A DNA stretch of 64,000 bases, from the NCBI RefSeq assembly GCF_004331465.1, contig NZ_SJKB01000002.1, positions 496,001-560,000 on the forward strand. Reading direction: 5' to 3'. The notes under the pieces were generated by a model that saw nothing but the letters and a program-made list of their open reading frames with translations, had not been told where the DNA came from and did not search any database. Shown here piece by piece: positions 61,802-64,000 of this stretch. The position numbers and the translations under genes were made by a program. This DNA comes from Kribbella pittospori (lineage in GTDB: Bacteria; Actinomycetota; Actinomycetes; Propionibacteriales; Kribbellaceae). Numbering within the stretch: the first letter of the stretch is position 1; every line of letters begins with the position of its first letter.

Positions 61802-61934
61802 GGCGGAGAATGTGCAGCTCGACAGGTAGTGCACCTGCGAGACGTCGCATACCGCGGCACGCCCCGGCTCAGGTGCACTACCCACCCGCCCGTTACTACC
61901 TGTCGACCCGCACGCCGCCAGATAGGTTGGGCGC

Positions 61935-63233
61935 ATGGCTCGGCGGGTGGTTGGGGATGCGGTGTCGGTGGATGCTGCGCGGCGGATTGTGTTGGGGGCG
62001 CAGGGGTTTGCGGGGCGGCGGGCTTCCGGGCGGGGCGACGTGCGGCAGGTGCGGAAGGCTGTTGGGTGGGCCGGGGTGTTGCAGGTCGACTCGGTGAATG
62101 TGTTGTGCCGGTCGCACTACCTGCCGGTGTTCGCGCGCGCAGGGGACTACGCGCGTACGACGCTGGATCGGATGAGCTGGGGTGAGCCGCGGGAACTGTT
62201 CGAGTACTTCTGGGGACACAAGGCGGCACTGCTGCCGTTGAGCTACTACCCGTTGCTGAAGTACCGGATGCGGGCTGCGGAGCGGCAGGTCTGGGACGCG
62301 AAGCTCGACCCGGACGTGACCGCGCCGTGGTCCGTGGTTGTCGGGATGCAGCGGCTGAACGCCGAGCGGCCCGGGTTCGTCGACGAAGTACTGGCCCGGG
62401 TGACTGACCAAGGCCCGATCTCCGCCGGCGAGGCCAGTCCGGACGGCGTACGGCGGAAGCGGTCCGAGCCGGACCCCGATCCGAGCACCGGCCGGATGTG
62501 GAACTGGCAGGACGCGAAGATCGCCATCGAGTACCTGTTCTGCACCGGCCGCGTGACGATCGCGGGGCGGCGGAACTTCGAGCGCCTCTACGACCTGACC
62601 GAACGCGCCCTGCCCGCCGACGTCCTCGCCCGTCCCGCGCTCGACCCCGCCGACGCCCGCCGAGAACTGGTGCGGATCGCCGCCCGCGGCCTGGGCATCG
62701 CCACCGCCCGCGACCTCTGCGGGGCCGGAACCGGCCACTACCCGTTGCCCACAGCAACCGCTCGCGAGGTCGTCGGAGAACTGGTCGACTCAGGCGAACT
62801 GATCCCCGTGCAGGTCGAAGGAATCACCCAACAGAGCTACCGCTGGCACGAGTCCACCGACCGTCCCGTCGACGCCCGCGCCCTCCTCTCCCCCTTCGAC
62901 CCCCTGATCTGGAACCGCGACCGCACCCACCACCTGTTCGACTTCTTCTACCGCATCAGCATCTACACCCCAGCGCCCCAACGCACCCACGGCTACTACG
63001 TCCTCCCCTTCCTCCTGGGCGACCGCCTGGTAGCCCGAGTAGACCTGAAATCCGACCGCCCCACCTCCACCCTCCTAGTCCCCACCCTCACCCCCGAACC
63101 CAACACCCCCGACCTCACCGACCCCTTGGCAGCCGAGCTCCGTCTCCTCGCCCACTGGCTCGACCTGCAGCACGTCCGAGTCACCGCAACCAGCCCCGCC
63201 GCTGTCCTTCTCGCCCAGGCCCTCAACAACTGA
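61935..63233 (+). CDS. AlkX/YcaQ-family winged-helix DNA glycosylase (HTH_42)
   Basis: 432 residues. Three tandem winged-helix modules and a beta-barrel are expected; the catalytic Q-x-D motif is Q50-V-D52 in GVLQVDSVNVLCRSHYLPVF. Other family blocks are LFEYFWGHKAALLPLSYYPL, MWNWQDAKIAIEYLFCTGRV, ALLSPFDPLIWNRDRTHHLF and GYYVLPFLLGDRLVARVDLK. Members excise bulky N7-alkylguanine adducts and unhook interstrand cross-links (E. coli YcaQ/AlkX; Streptomyces AlkZ in azinomycin resistance). Monocistronic; no biosynthetic cluster is visible nearby, so this is probably the housekeeping AlkX type. Confidence 0.92.
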   Translation: MARRVVGDAVSVDAARRIVLGAQGFAGRRASGRGDVRQVRKAVGWAGVLQVDSVNVLCRSHYLPVFARAGDYARTTLDRMSWGEPRELFEYFWGHKAALLPLSYYPLLKYRMRAAERQVWDAKLDPDVTAPWSVVVGMQRLNAERPGFVDEVLARVTDQGPISAGEASPDGVRRKRSEPDPDPSTGRMWNWQDAKIAIEYLFCTGRVTIAGRRNFERLYDLTERALPADVLARPALDPADARRELVRIAARGLGIATARDLCGAGTGHYPLPTATAREVVGELVDSGELIPVQVEGITQQSYRWHESTDRPVDARALLSPFDPLIWNRDRTHHLFDFFYRISIYTPAPQRTHGYYVLPFLLGDRLVARVDLKSDRPTSTLLVPTLTPEPNTPDLTDPLAAELRLLAHWLDLQHVRVTATSPAAVLLAQALNN

Positions 63234-63297
63234 GAGGCGGATGGCGGCTTTTATTGCCGCTGACGGGGTACTTTGGCGCCAGCGGTCAAACATCCCG

Positions 63298-64000
63298 CTA
63301 CCTGACCGCACGCACCTTGGTGACCAGCAAACCGGCTAGGACGGTGACGAAGGAGGCTAGGAGGTAGAGGACTGGGTAGCCGCCTAGGTGTTTGACGATG
63401 GGGGCGGCTATGGCGGGTGCCAGGACTTGGGGGAGGGAGTTGGCGATGTTGATGACGCCCAGATCTTTGGCGCGGTCGCGGGCGTTGGGGAGTACTTCGG
63501 TGAGGAGGGCGAAGTCGACCGAGAGGTAGACGCCGAAGCCGGCGCCCAGGACCACGGCACCCAGGATCGCGCCGGGCCAGGTCGGCCAGACGGCGAGGAT
63601 GACGCCGGCCACCGCCATCACCACGCCGGACCACGTCACGAAGATCTTCCGGCGGGCTGTTCGGTCGGACCAGCGGCCGAAACTAATCGCGGTGGTGAGG
63701 ACGCAGACGCTGTAGATCGCGGTCAGGATCAGTACGCCGGTGTCCGCGTCCGCGATCCCCACCTCGTCCTGCAGGTAGTAGAAGAGGTACAACGTGCCCA
63801 ACGCGTTCCCGACGTTGAACAGGAACCGCGTCAACCACGCCCACCCGAAATCCGGATACCGCCGAGGGCTGATCCAGAACCCGCGCAGGAACTCCCCCAC
63901 CACCAACGGCGAGCGCTGCAGCAACCGCACATCGCCACTACGCAACAGATAAGGCACAACCGACAGGAACAGAAAGACAGCGCAAGCCACATACCCCAAC
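63298..64000 (-). CDS. MFS transporter, C-terminal part (gene continues past right edge)
   Basis: 233 residues are visible. They contain about seven helices; the mid-protein loop is ISFGRWSDRTARRKIFVTWS, the repeat of the MFS signature in the second half, and FGVYLSVDFALLTEVLPNAR and LGVINIANSLPQVLAPAIAA are like those in SLC45/sucrose-transporter-type actinobacterial MFS proteins. Sugar transport is possible. The 5' end lies outside the window, so start and regulation cannot be given. Confidence 0.85.
   Translation of the reverse strand, partial: LGYVACAVFLFLSVVPYLLRSGDVRLLQRSPLVVGEFLRGFWISPRRYPDFGWAWLTRFLFNVGNALGTLYLFYYLQDEVGIADADTGVLILTAIYSVCVLTTAISFGRWSDRTARRKIFVTWSGVVMAVAGVILAVWPTWPGAILGAVVLGAGFGVYLSVDFALLTEVLPNARDRAKDLGVINIANSLPQVLAPAIAAPIVKHLGGYPVLYLLASFVTVLAGLLVTKVRAVR

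Overview
The window is high-GC DNA from a soil-type actinomycete. Clues are two GAF-ANTAR proteins, an ECF (SigE-type) and a SigB/SigF-type sigma factor, a PknB-like kinase, a DNA topoisomerase IB, many secreted or lipoprotein carbohydrate enzymes, GTG starts and frequent GTAC-rich codon pairs. Gene content and codon style fit Kribbella or a close Propionibacteriales relative. That placement is inference from style, not from a marker gene. The DNA looks chromosomal and accessory. No ribosomal operon, CRISPR array, integrase, transposase or replication origin was recognised.

Layout. 1-6 kb (mostly minus strand): the N-terminal part of a class III nucleotide cyclase cut by the left edge, an ECF sigma factor with a membrane partner, a SpoU rRNA methyltransferase, a DUF4287 protein, a GAF-ANTAR regulator divergent from a TetR gene, and a group II PLP decarboxylase. 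6-8.4 kb: two convergent, overlapping MFS exporters. 8.4-10.6 kb: tRNA-Thr(TGT), then a decayed stretch with a frameshifted VOC gene and an APH-type phosphotransferase, closed by a degenerate copy of the tRNA 3' half. 10.6-13 kb: a MazG-like pyrophosphohydrolase divergent from a PD-(D/E)XK plus DUF2075 nuclease-helicase. 13-20.6 kb: a sugar-utilisation operon (GH39 glycosidase, aldo/keto reductase, two ABC permeases, binding lipoprotein, SDR) divergent from a GntR regulator. 20.6-25.2 kb: an epimerase pseudogene, a DUF4268 nuclease-like protein, a secreted DUF4394 protein followed by a decayed copy of its own 3' end and terminator, a small helical protein and a uridine-kinase-like ATPase.

25.4-28.6 kb holds a 1030-residue protein joining a complete binuclear-copper tyrosinase domain to a von Willebrand A domain with an intact MIDAS. 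28.7-34.8 kb: a small membrane protein, secreted proteins, a lytic transglycosylase with a long Pro/Thr stalk and charged tail, a GH13 alpha-amylase with a 3' frameshift, and a DUF1028 / serine beta-lactamase-like pair. 35-40.3 kb: a stress/signalling patch (Ser/Thr kinase, Cys/His-rich protein, SigB-like sigma factor, kinase pseudogene, GAF-ANTAR, topoisomerase IB). 40.5-46 kb: a four-domain secreted sugar dehydrogenase, a phytase-like secreted protein and an alpha/beta hydrolase. 46-51.2 kb: DUF998, a broken DUF4440 gene, GNAT, a DHA2 exporter with a divergent TetR and twin operators, a frameshifted PatB-type lyase, and a cupin.

51.3-57.5 kb is a tricarboxylate-uptake module: tctC-tctB-tctA, divergent from a CitA/CitB-type two-component system followed by a gamma carbonic anhydrase. 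57.5-64 kb: an EVE-domain protein, an MFS exporter, a TetR gene divergent from a three-gene operon (VC0807-family membrane protein, TIM-barrel protein, 51-residue membrane protein), an AlkX/YcaQ-type DNA glycosylase, and an MFS gene cut by the right edge.

Three genes (VOC, amylase, PatB-type lyase) are each disrupted by one base within a G/C run although the sequence on both sides is well conserved. These could be consensus errors rather than real mutations. The epimerase and kinase relics carry several lesions plus missing N-termini and are true pseudogenes.
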